Assembly (NCBI GenBank): GCA_009692825.1
Contig: SHYL01000006.1
Location: 1 to 43,327 of the forward strand
Length of the DNA stretch: 43,327 nucleotides
Direction: 5' to 3'
From: Dehalococcoidia bacterium
GTDB lineage: Bacteria > Chloroflexota > Dehalococcoidia > SHYB01 > SHYL01
Positions 23,334-32,700 of this stretch are shown here, piece after piece. Under the pieces are notes generated by a model. It was not told the origin of the DNA and did not search any database. It saw only the letters and a list, made by a program, of their open reading frames with translations. How positions within the stretch are numbered: the first letter of the stretch is position 1; each line of letters starts with the position of its first letter. A program made the position numbers and the translations under genes.

Positions 23334-24659
23334 TTAAGCTCTGAACAGCGCCGTGTTCCTGGCAAGCCTGCTATACAGCAGGACCCTCAGAAACGTGCGC
23401 GTAATGAATATAGCGGTTAACATACTGATAATTACTCCGATGAACAAGGTCAGAGCGAAACCCGTGATTACGCTTTCGCCAAGCCTCTGACCAAACCAGA
23501 ATAATATGGCCGAGATAAGAATAGTGGCAAAATTGCTATCCCTGATTGAAGGCCATGCTCTATCAAATCCAGCCTCCATAGCAAGTAATATCGGCTTCCC
23601 GGTGCGTATCTCTTCTTTCGTCCGTTCGAATATCAGGATATTAGCGTCTATGGCCATACCTATGGATAGAATAAATGCAGCGATCCCAGCCAGAGTTAAG
23701 GTTACCGGGACAGTTTTGAATACGGCAAGAGCAATAACCGCATAAATGACAAGCGAAGCGCCGGCAATAACCCCGGGCAACTTGTAATTCATGATCATAA
23801 ATAACAATACCAACGACAGCCCGACTGCACCGGCAATAATGCTTTTGTCCAGTGAGTCCTTGCCCAGAGTAGCGTCAACAGTCTGCTCCTGAACAATCGT
23901 TATGGGCACTGGAAGTGCGCCGGCATTAAGTTGTATGGAAAGCTGTTGAGCCTGTGTAGCGGTGACGCCGGTTATTTCTCCCTGGTTTGTAATAACCGCC
24001 TGAACCGTAGGAGATGAAATCAGTTGACCGTCCAAAAAGATACCGAGAGGCTGTCCGCGCAAACGAGTGGTAATTTGCCCAAACATGCGGCCGCCTTCAC
24101 CGTTGAACTCAAACAGGACCACGGGCAGGCCAGTGCTCTGGTTAGTCCCGAGTGTAGCTTTCGTTAAATAGCTGCCGTTGAGGTGAACGGTCTCACCCTG
24201 ATCGTCACGGGCTGTTGCGGGGATCCATGAAGCTCCGTTGTTGGGATTTGTCGCTGGGTCAAGCTGACGGAAATCCAGGACTGCCTGCTTGCCTATCAGG
24301 CTTTTCGCTGCCTCAACATCCTTAACACCAGGCAACTGAACTAGTACCCTGTCAGTGCCGAGACGCTGAATGATTGGCTCTGTAACTCCAAAGCCGTTTA
24401 CGCGCCGCTGGATACTTTCAATAACGCCTGCGATATCCTGGTCGGTAAGCTGTCGTCCTTCAGGCGGCTGGGCCTGATAAACCAAATGTGTGCCACCTTT
24501 CAGGTCCAAGCCGAGGCGGAGTCCCAGGAACGTATCTGTATCACCCCTGTCCCAGTTACCGACGTGGAACGTCTTCGCAGCGACTAAGTAGGCAGCAAGC
24601 GAGGCTATTACGAGTACAAATATGAAAGACCACGTAAGCGGTCTACGAAATATTTTCAT
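23334..24659 (-). CDS. secD: Protein translocase subunit SecD
   Basis: The partner of SecF in the RND-like export complex. The 441-aa protein, at the small end for SecD, has an N-terminal membrane helix, the LGLDLKGGTHLVYQ signature, a QRRVNGFGVTEPIIQRLGTDRVLVQLPG P1-like domain with LIGKQAVLDFRQL, then GALPVPITIVQEQTVDATLG. Six C-terminal helices include GMAIDANILIFERTKEEIRTG. ATG 24659 overlaps the stop of cca by four bases (ATGA). The reverse-strand order typA, def, cca, secD, secF suggests one long transcript with spacings from overlap to ~85 bp. Confidence 0.95.
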   Translation of the reverse strand: MKIFRRPLTWSFIFVLVIASLAAYLVAAKTFHVGNWDRGDTDTFLGLRLGLDLKGGTHLVYQAQPPEGRQLTDQDIAGVIESIQRRVNGFGVTEPIIQRLGTDRVLVQLPGVKDVEAAKSLIGKQAVLDFRQLDPATNPNNGASWIPATARDDQGETVHLNGSYLTKATLGTNQSTGLPVVLFEFNGEGGRMFGQITTRLRGQPLGIFLDGQLISSPTVQAVITNQGEITGVTATQAQQLSIQLNAGALPVPITIVQEQTVDATLGKDSLDKSIIAGAVGLSLVLLFMIMNYKLPGVIAGASLVIYAVIALAVFKTVPVTLTLAGIAAFILSIGMAIDANILIFERTKEEIRTGKPILLAMEAGFDRAWPSIRDSNFATILISAILFWFGQRLGESVITGFALTLFIGVIISMLTAIFITRTFLRVLLYSRLARNTALFRA

Positions 24660-26176
24660 TTAATATTTAATCCTGAGTTATCGGCACCGGGAGCCGGTTT
24701 CTTAGAAAATTCTCTTTTAGCTAACGCTATAGCGTCTTCTCTGGTTTTTATTTTCCCCACCGCTTGCGCCTCTCGCACGGTTTCCAGTAACTCACCTACG
24801 ATCGGCCCTGGCGTCAGGTTTAAGGACTGCATTATGGAGTTGCCGTCAATGAGCCTTTCAGGAGTAACCACCTTAGGCTCATCAATCCCAGCAAATGTGT
24901 ACCGCACTTTTGCTGAGTAGCGCTTCCATTCTTCTATCTCAAGCAGCGGTCCCCTAGCTGCCAGGTAGTCCGCCAGATTCATGTAGAGAAGGTCGATGCT
25001 TACCGGTTTTGTATCCCTGTAATACCTGTATACCGCACGCCTGGTTGGTAATTCCAAGTTTCCGTTGATAAGTCCCGGTCGAAGGTGGTACTTAACAAGC
25101 TTCTCTACAAATTCAGTCTCTTTACCGCTGAAGCGCAACCGCCTCATTATAGCAATTATTTTCTCGGCTCCCTGCTCTGGATGCCCGTAGAAATGCATCT
25201 TGCCCTTTTCATCAACCATTTTCGTCTCTGGCTTAGCTATGTCGTGGAAGAGGGCGGCGAGCTTAATCAATCCTATCCTACTTATTTCTGCGCCCACTGG
25301 CGTTTGAAAATATGCTTCCACTTCCGGATTCCAAACAATCTCCCGTATAACATTTGCGCTGGTAGTGATGCCTGGTATGCGCAGGACTACCTCTGTGAAA
25401 AATACAGTCTCCACGCTGTGTTCAAAGACATCCCAGTAGTGTTCAGGGGGCTGCTGCACATCTTTAGCATCTTTAAGCTCAGGTATTATCGGCAGAAGGA
25501 GTCCCAGTTTATCCAGGGCCCTTATGGATGAAGCCGCCTTAGGAATTTCCAGAATGCGTGCCAACTCGTCTCGAACCCGCTCTCCAGGCGACCGAATAAT
25601 CAGATGGGCGTCCACTTTGATTTGCTTGCTCGTTGACGGATCCAGCATAAAGCCAAGCTTTACGCTAAGCCTCACTGCACGCAGCATACGGACTGGGTCA
25701 CTTTGAAAAACGGTATCGCTGCAGCTGCGAATCTTTTTACTAGTTAAGTCTGCAATTCCGTTAAGCGGATCGATGACTTGTACTTGAGAAATTTCGCTCA
25801 GCGGCTCAACAAGAGATATAGCCATAGCGTTGATAGTGAAATCTCTTCGAGAAAGGTCTTCCAGCAAATTGCCTTGCATCGCCGCGAAGTCTATACGCCA
25901 TTCGCGCCCGTCTGCATGAAGAATAACGCGCGCTACCTGGTGCTCATCATTTAGAGCAACAAACGCTCCGCCGTTAGCATCCGCAAATTCACGGGCCAGC
26001 GTTAGTGCAGGACCTTCGACTGCCAAGTCAATATCATGTGTCCGTATGCCTAACAGACCATCACGCACGGTGCCGCCAACCAGGTAACCCGAAACACCCC
26101 TTGAGGATAAAAATGCTGCCGCCTTGTTGATAACGGTGGATAATTCAGAAGAAATTTTGAGAGCTTTAACGGGCAT
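24656..26176 (-). CDS. tRNA nucleotidyltransferase / poly(A) polymerase family, HD domain
   Basis: A 506-aa class II nucleotidyltransferase. The N-terminal catalytic site is GYLVGGTVRDGLLGIRTHDIDLAVEG (GG plus DxD), followed by the RRDFTINAMAIS motif and the RMLRAVRLSVKLGF stretch typical of CCA-adding enzymes and poly(A) polymerases. A C-terminal HD phosphohydrolase domain has LAALFHDIAKPET near residue 310. The choice between CCA addition and polyadenylation cannot be settled by motif. Since both tRNAs in the window already encode CCA, CCA repair or poly(A) tailing are alternatives. It overlaps secD by 4 bp. Confidence 0.88.
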   Translation of the reverse strand: MPVKALKISSELSTVINKAAAFLSSRGVSGYLVGGTVRDGLLGIRTHDIDLAVEGPALTLAREFADANGGAFVALNDEHQVARVILHADGREWRIDFAAMQGNLLEDLSRRDFTINAMAISLVEPLSEISQVQVIDPLNGIADLTSKKIRSCSDTVFQSDPVRMLRAVRLSVKLGFMLDPSTSKQIKVDAHLIIRSPGERVRDELARILEIPKAASSIRALDKLGLLLPIIPELKDAKDVQQPPEHYWDVFEHSVETVFFTEVVLRIPGITTSANVIREIVWNPEVEAYFQTPVGAEISRIGLIKLAALFHDIAKPETKMVDEKGKMHFYGHPEQGAEKIIAIMRRLRFSGKETEFVEKLVKYHLRPGLINGNLELPTRRAVYRYYRDTKPVSIDLLYMNLADYLAARGPLLEIEEWKRYSAKVRYTFAGIDEPKVVTPERLIDGNSIMQSLNLTPGPIVGELLETVREAQAVGKIKTREDAIALAKREFSKKPAPGADNSGLNIK

Positions 26177-26261
26177 AATAGAAAATGTTAAGGAAATAGA
26201 CCTTCTTAATAAAGGGCTCAGGCGCGGAATTGAGTAGGATAGGGCTGAGTTTACTGGGAAG

Positions 26262-26789
26262 TTATTTGCTTACAGCCTTGTCGTCATCCACGAGTTCAAA
26301 CAGCTTATCCGGGCTTTCCAGAAGGTCGATATATAGCTCGCCTTTAAGGTGCCCTATTTCGTGCTCTATCGCTTCTGCAAGCAACCCCCCTGTTTTTATG
26401 CGGTAGGCTTTGCCGTTGCGGTCCAATGCCCTCATTACGACTGTCTCAGCACGTTTTATTTCGCCCCTATAACCTGGAACGCTCAGGCATCCCTCTTCAA
26501 GGATACGCTCACCCTCTTTTTTAATGATCTCAGGGTTTACGAGAACATACTCCTTGACTTCGCCTTCCTCTTCTTCAGGAGGGATACCGATTACGGCAAG
26601 TCTTAGAGATTTCCCTATTTGAGGAGCGGCTAAACCGACGCCGTGAGCATCGTACATTGTCTCAAACATATCGTCGATCAGATTCTGCATCGCTTTGTCC
26701 TTCTTAAGGGAATCGCCGATGACGCTGATCTTCTTGGCTTTTTGACGAAGCACTGATTCCGGAAATTTACGAATAGGAATGATGGCCAT
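26262..26789 (-). CDS. def: Peptide deformylase
   Basis: Removes the formyl group from nascent peptides at the ribosome. The 175-aa protein has all three family motifs: GVGLAAPQIG (residues ~50-59), EEGCLSVPG (with the metal Cys, ~99-106) and EHEIGHLKG (H143, E144, H147). Motif three departs from the usual QHEIDH at two places (E for Q, G for D), while the metal-binding HExxH is intact. The insertion PEEEEGEV near residue 70 is acidic and unusual in length for a short PDF. The gene lies 66 bp downstream of typA and upstream of cca. Confidence 0.94.
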   Translation of the reverse strand: MAIIPIRKFPESVLRQKAKKISVIGDSLKKDKAMQNLIDDMFETMYDAHGVGLAAPQIGKSLRLAVIGIPPEEEEGEVKEYVLVNPEIIKKEGERILEEGCLSVPGYRGEIKRAETVVMRALDRNGKAYRIKTGGLLAEAIEHEIGHLKGELYIDLLESPDKLFELVDDDKAVSK

Positions 26790-26855
26790 GACAGGTCCTT
26801 AATTCAAATTCGTTTGGATTATAGCGATGAGAGAGCGAAGTGTAAATTCTCGGCC

Positions 26856-28724
26856 TTAGGCCTCGTTCAACACTTCTTCTTTGGATTCCTTAGAACCTGA
26901 TGATTTGCCATGCCGATACCTATCGTCAAACGAAAGTATCTTCTTGCGCATGCGCAAGTTCTTTGGTGTAACTTCAAGCAGTTCGTCACGCTCGATGAAA
27001 TCAAGACACTCTTCAAGACTGAACTTGACCGCAGGTGTTAGCCTTACGCCAACATCTGATGTAGACGAGCGCATATTTGTAAGTTTCTTCTCTTTGCAGA
27101 TATTGACGACCAGGTCTTTCTCACGGGCGTGCAGGCCTACTATCATGCCTTCATAAACAGGCGTGCCCGGCTCCACAAATGTACTGCCGCGCAGCTGAAC
27201 CGCATTAATACCGAAGGCCACCGCTATGCCGGGTTCATGCGCGACTAGAGCGCCACCCCTGGTTTGCCGAACCTCGCCCTTGATGGGCTCATAGTCCAGG
27301 AACAGTGAGTTCATGACGCCTCGTCCACGCGTGACCTGTAAAAAGTAGGTGCGGAATCCCACAAGCCCTCTCGTAGGTATTTTGTACTCCATGCGCACGT
27401 TGCCACTTCCGTCGTTATACATGTTTGTCATCTGTGCCAAACGTGACGAAAGGTTCTCAGAGACCGCGCCTATAAAGTCTTCGATCGTATCCACGATAAG
27501 CTGTTCATACGGCTCCATCCATTTGCCGCTGATCATTTTTGTTATGGCTTCCGGCTTGGAAACTTCGAACTCAAAGCCTTCCCGACGCATCGTCTCAATA
27601 AGTATCGAAAGGTGAAGCTCACCTCGTCCTGCTACCATGAACGTATCCGCGCTGTCAGTTTCCTCTACGCGCAAGCTGACGTTCGTGAGAAGTTCACGAT
27701 TCAGGCGCTCGCGGAGCTGACGTGACGTCCCCCATTTGGCATCCTTGCCAGCAAACGGAGACGTATTAACACCAAAGCTCATTTTTACAGTTGGCTCTTC
27801 TATGGGGATGCCTGGCAGGACTTCTGGTGTTTCGGTTGCGGCGACTGTCTCCCCAATGTAAGCCTTCTTAACGCCGGCAAATGAAATAATCTCGCCCGCG
27901 GGAGCTTCTAGTATTTCTTTGCGGTCAAGCCCTTGGAACACATACATTCGCTCAATCGTGTATGGGGTGGTCTCACCACTGGCTTCTATTCTGACCACGC
28001 GCATGCCCTGTACAGCCTTACCGCGAACTACCCTTCCGACAACTATTTGACCGAGGTGGTTATCGTACTCAAGTGCTGCCACCAAGAATTGAAATGGTGC
28101 GTTCACATCTGCTGAAGGGGCTGGTATATGCTTCACTATCGCTTCAAAGAGGGGTTCCATGCTCTGATGCGGGTCGCTCAGGTTATTTATCGCGATTCCC
28201 TGCTTACCTATCGCATATATGACGGGAAAATCCAGCTGATCTGCGTCTGTTACTAGGTCAAGGAACAGGTCCTGTATAAGCTTTAATACTTCTTCCGGCC
28301 TCGCCATCGGCCTGTCGATTTTGTTTATGACAACAATGGGCTTCAAACCCTTTGCTAGCGCTTTCTTGAGGACGAACCTCGTCTGGGGCATTGGCCCATC
28401 GAAAGCATCAACCAACAACAGGCAGCCGTCAGCCATATTCAAAACGCGCTCTACCTCGCCGCTGAAGTCAGCGTGACCGGGCGTATCGATGATATTTATC
28501 TTGATGCCGCGATAGGTTATTGACGTATTCTTAGCAAGGATCGTTATACCGCGCTCTTTTTCCAGAGCGTTGCTGTCCATAATCAGTTCGCCAACGTGCT
28601 CATTTTCGCGGAAGATATGGCTTTGCTTTAACATAGCGTCTACCAGCGTCGTCTTGCCGTGGTCGACGTGGGCTATAATTGCTATATTTCTTAAATTAGA
28701 TTGTGGAGTAAGATTTTCAGGCAT
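26856..28724 (-). CDS. typA: Ribosome-associated GTPase TypA/BipA
   Basis: A translational GTPase of 622 aa involved in ribosome assembly and stress responses. It has G1 IIAHVDHGKTTLVDAML, the G2 effector block RGITILAKN, G3 DTPGHADF, and NKIDRPMARPEE for G4. Elongation-factor domains II, III and V follow (LLTNVSLRVEETDSADTFMV; GRGELHLSILIETMRREGFE), then the TypA-specific C-terminal domain (GVMNSLFLDYEPIKGEVRQT). It is divergent from the LLM oxidoreductase gene across a 109-bp gap and starts the typA-def-cca-secDF series. Family identity is unambiguous from length and motif order. Confidence 0.96.
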   Translation of the reverse strand: MPENLTPQSNLRNIAIIAHVDHGKTTLVDAMLKQSHIFRENEHVGELIMDSNALEKERGITILAKNTSITYRGIKINIIDTPGHADFSGEVERVLNMADGCLLLVDAFDGPMPQTRFVLKKALAKGLKPIVVINKIDRPMARPEEVLKLIQDLFLDLVTDADQLDFPVIYAIGKQGIAINNLSDPHQSMEPLFEAIVKHIPAPSADVNAPFQFLVAALEYDNHLGQIVVGRVVRGKAVQGMRVVRIEASGETTPYTIERMYVFQGLDRKEILEAPAGEIISFAGVKKAYIGETVAATETPEVLPGIPIEEPTVKMSFGVNTSPFAGKDAKWGTSRQLRERLNRELLTNVSLRVEETDSADTFMVAGRGELHLSILIETMRREGFEFEVSKPEAITKMISGKWMEPYEQLIVDTIEDFIGAVSENLSSRLAQMTNMYNDGSGNVRMEYKIPTRGLVGFRTYFLQVTRGRGVMNSLFLDYEPIKGEVRQTRGGALVAHEPGIAVAFGINAVQLRGSTFVEPGTPVYEGMIVGLHAREKDLVVNICKEKKLTNMRSSTSDVGVRLTPAVKFSLEECLDFIERDELLEVTPKNLRMRKKILSFDDRYRHGKSSGSKESKEEVLNEA

Positions 28725-28833
28725 AGTTCTATATGGAAATTAAAATGTGCGCCATTAATTCTAGCACGGGATAAGCGAGTTATGTTGTCTGTTCCACGAC
28801 AACAAGCAAATTAGTGCCAAGGAGAAATTAACA

Positions 28834-29757
28834 ATGAGCGGCAAACTGACAGTCGGCGCCTTAATTCCAAACTGGTATATAGGACAACCGCCCACCGGTC
28901 CTGATATCTCCAAATACAGCGCAGCCGCTGAAGATTTAGGCTTTGATTCGATATGGGCAATAGACAGGCTTTTTGGCCCACATCCCGTGCTTGAACCTTA
29001 TACAGTCCTAACCTGGGCAGCCGCCTCAACAACGCGCGTGAGGATCGGAAGCACGGTTATACTGGCAGCCCTCCGCAATCCCGTGTGGCTTGCCAAGGAG
29101 ATAGCTACGCTGGATTACATGTCTGGCGGTAGGATTGACCTGGGCATATCACTGGGCGGCACCGAGCAGGCGTACACATCTGTTGGCGTGCCGATGAACC
29201 AGCGCGCGGGGCGACTTGTAGAAGGCATAAAGATTATGAAAAAGCTGTGGAGTGAGGATAACGTTACATGGCAGGGAAAATATCAACAGCTGAAAGAGGC
29301 TACTATCCTGCCTAAGCCCATCCAGAAATCGATCCCAATCCTCATCGGTGCGACCAATGATAATGCCTGCGCCCGCGCTGGGCGTATCGCCGACGGCTGG
29401 ATTGCCAACGCCTTCAGCTCACCCGAGCAGATCAAACAGAGGTGGCAGAAGGTTCAGGATGGAGCTAAAACGGCAGGCAGAGACCCGGGTTCACTAAGCT
29501 GTAGCAAACTTTTGTATCTCTGGGTGGACGATGACGAAGAAAAGGCGAAGAAAATTGCGTTCGATTTCTACCAGTCTCAATACCCGAGTATCAACGTTAT
29601 GAACTTCATGGCGTGCGGTCCTGCCGACAAATGCTCGAAATTCATTCAAGCTTATCTTGACGCTGGCGTTACTAACATCATCCTGGGACCAACAGGGCTG
29701 GATATAAAACAGCTGGAGACAATCAAGAAAGACATAGTGCCTAAATTACACATATAG
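28834..29757 (+). CDS. LLM-class flavin/F420-dependent oxidoreductase
   Basis: A 307-aa luciferase-like monooxygenase superfamily TIM barrel. Sequence blocks include YSAAAEDLGFDSIWAIDRLF, TVLTWAAASTTRVRIGSTVI, WLAKEIATLDYMSGGRIDLG and IPILIGATNDNACARAGRIA, typical of the LLM F420-dependent subgroup. The substrate is unknown. The presence of two PPOX-fold proteins nearby favours F420 as the cofactor; FMN is the alternative. AAGGAGA stands 8 bp before the ATG. It ends convergently with the Lhr helicase gene, with a 17-bp overlap of the coding ends. Confidence 0.88.
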   Translation: MSGKLTVGALIPNWYIGQPPTGPDISKYSAAAEDLGFDSIWAIDRLFGPHPVLEPYTVLTWAAASTTRVRIGSTVILAALRNPVWLAKEIATLDYMSGGRIDLGISLGGTEQAYTSVGVPMNQRAGRLVEGIKIMKKLWSEDNVTWQGKYQQLKEATILPKPIQKSIPILIGATNDNACARAGRIADGWIANAFSSPEQIKQRWQKVQDGAKTAGRDPGSLSCSKLLYLWVDDDEEKAKKIAFDFYQSQYPSINVMNFMACGPADKCSKFIQAYLDAGVTNIILGPTGLDIKQLETIKKDIVPKLHI

Positions 29758-32700
29758 TGAGTACGGGCCGCTGAACTACCCCCACCTGACTCAGTCGCGG
29801 CTCCAACAATCGTTTCGCTTGTGACATGGTCTGTTCGTCCGCCTGCGTGATTACCCGCAAATCGCCGCCCTCCAGGGAAACTATCGGCACGCCTGCCCTA
29901 AACGCAATCTTGTTACCGAATATGGCGGGTACCCTGTGACCGGGCGTAAGCACTCCCACAATATTAAGCGGGTCGCACGCCGATATCTCTACCATCTGCG
30001 GCTCGTTCTTGTCCTTCTTAAGCTTGCGCAGCGCTTCCACAGCCTCAGGCAGGGCGAACTGCTCGCCGATGTAGCTCGACACGAACCGCCCGCCGCGGAT
30101 CTCGCCGCGCGCCTCCATCCTTCTGTAGGTATACAGAAGGTCTCTCCATCGAGGGGCCATCGGCTCCCTGGCCAGCATCTCCCAGAAGACTATCCCGTAG
30201 CGCCTCAGAAGCTGTACAGCCCTCTGCTCCAGCGCATCATCCGAGGGTTCACCCGCATCTAGCAGGAACCAGCGTCCGCCGGCATGGTCGCGCAATCGGC
30301 GGTGGAAACGTGAGATGCGGGTTGAGCGCTTAGCCAGCGGCGACAGCAGTCGTCTCAGCGCGGTAAAGCCATCGGCTGATACGTATCCAGCTGCTATAAG
30401 CTCACGGAGCGCATCCTCTACCTGCACAGGCAGTATGTGGGAGGCAGTAATGAGGTCGGGAATAAATGTCGCGCCCTTGTCAGTGAGTATCTTCAATATT
30501 GTTTTGGCATCGCCGCTCAGATGCGCATCCTTGGGTGTGGCGTCCAGCAGCCAGCGCAGGTCCTCCCTGACCGCCAGCGATAGCGATGCGGTACGGGTTA
30601 GAGCCCTAAATGCCGCGTCGTCGGCAGGCTGTTTGCGACGTGAGAACCGCCCCCAGACAATCTCGCCTGTTAACGATAGCTTGTCCAGCATCAATGACGC
30701 GTAATCAGCTACACGTTGTGGCAGTATCTCGGCTTCCCACGCGATCGCCGGCGCCTCAAACCCCTGTAGCTTGTCAATGACTTCCGCTACGCCTGCCTCA
30801 CCCGTGATACGAGTGCTCTGGTATGCGTTTTGCCAGTGGAACAGGAAATCAATAAATGCCGACGGCGGCACAGGCTCGATCTCTTTGCGCAGGCGGGCCA
30901 TTGTGCCTCTGTGGATTCGCTCCAGCACCCGCCTATTGCAGAACTCATCTTCGTGAACGCCAGCAGTAAAGTGCCCGCGCATAATCGAGCCGCCTGCTTC
31001 TACAGCAGCAACCGCTATCTTTACCGGGCCTTCTCGCAATCTTAGCTGATCCGCCATTGACGCTATGGTGAAAGGCCCGATGCTTTCGGCACGAGTCTTA
31101 ACGAATGTTATTACTGATTCTTCCTGCTCAGGAAGATCACCCTTTATCTTGAAATCAGAGGATGGTTCAAGTTTGGCACCGGGATAGACCGCCCTTGCAA
31201 GATTACCGCTCTCTGTCGCTATCCAGAAAACATCGCGATCTAAAGTAGTAAGTGTTTGCGCCCGTCCTGCCCGCTTGAGTACATCAAACCATCCCTGATA
31301 TTCCTGGACATCACCTTTGCACCGTGTTTCAACGTCTTTGAAAGGTAGAGCGCCCAGCGTTAGCAGCATATCATGCAGTTCATCCGCATCCCGTGCCACA
31401 GGCCACGCTAGGTCAGATTCCTCCGCGATAACTTCCAGGCTCAAAGCGCCCAGGTCACGCGAGTCGGTGGTCAGAGCGCGAGGAAGGGTGACGGCGCGTG
31501 CTCGACGCTCCTCGAGCGGCGCATCATCCAAGAAAGCGTACGGCATCGCGTTGAGTATCTGGTGTGAGAACGCGGACGGCTGGACTGTGTCGCGTGCCAT
31601 TATCTGGATATCGCCGTCCTCGATTAATTTCAGCACGTCCTTCAATCCCGCCACGTTCATGGCTTCAGTCAGGCAATCGCGCATCGATTCAAATACAAGC
31701 GGGTGGTCTGGCACTTCGATATCGCCTGGGTTATTGTCCTGGCAGCCCGTCTGTGCCGGAAACACAGCCGCCAGTAGATCGTTGGCGCGCATGCGCTGGA
31801 GTGGCGCAGGCACCTTACGGCCGCCGCTGTGCCTTAGCAGCATCAGAGCGCGGGATGAAGTCCATCGCCACCGCGTACCGAACATCGGCGAGGCCAGGAC
31901 TGCTTGCTCCACCGCATCTTCAACTGTTCTAGTGTCTACTAGCAACATTATGTCTTGTAGTGGGGCCGAGTGCTGGGGTCCAAGAGACAGATTGATACCA
32001 TCGTCAGTCGCTGCCGCCTGCAATTCGAAATCGAATGACCTGCAGAAACGCTTCCGCAAAGCCAGTCCCCACGCGCGGTTTATGCGGCCGCCCAGTGGAG
32101 AGTGAACCACCAGCTGCATGCCTCCACTCTCATCGAAGAAGCGTTCAGCTACAATCTTGGAGCTTGTAGGCACGACTCCAAGCACGCGCTTACCTTCCAC
32201 GATATATGCGACCGCCTGGTGCGACGCCTCGATATTTGCACCAGACTGCTCCTGCACCCATCTTTCGGCTTCAGCAGGCTTATCTAGCCTTTCATCGATG
32301 CCTTCTCTTAGCTCGGACACCTGCGCCGAAAGTTCGTCGGTACGGGCTGGCGCCTCTCCGAGCCAGAAGGGGACGGTAGGCGAAGAACCCTGGGCATCTT
32401 CCACCCAAACCTTACCGCTTTCAACACGCCTGATCTTCCACGAAGCGTTCCCAAGCAGAAATACGTCGCCGGCAAGACTTTCTACCGCAAAGTCCTCATT
32501 CACTGTGCCCACAAAAGTTCCTTCAGGCTGAAGAAGTACCTGGTAATCGGCATTGTCGGGTATCGCGCCGCCGCTGGTGATAGAGATCAATCGTGAGCCC
32601 CTGCGGCCCTTAAGCGTCCCGTTGATGGCATCTCGATGGATATGCGCGGCACGGCGTCCCTGGCCGCGGTCTATGCCTTCGGAAAGCATTTCCAGAACGG

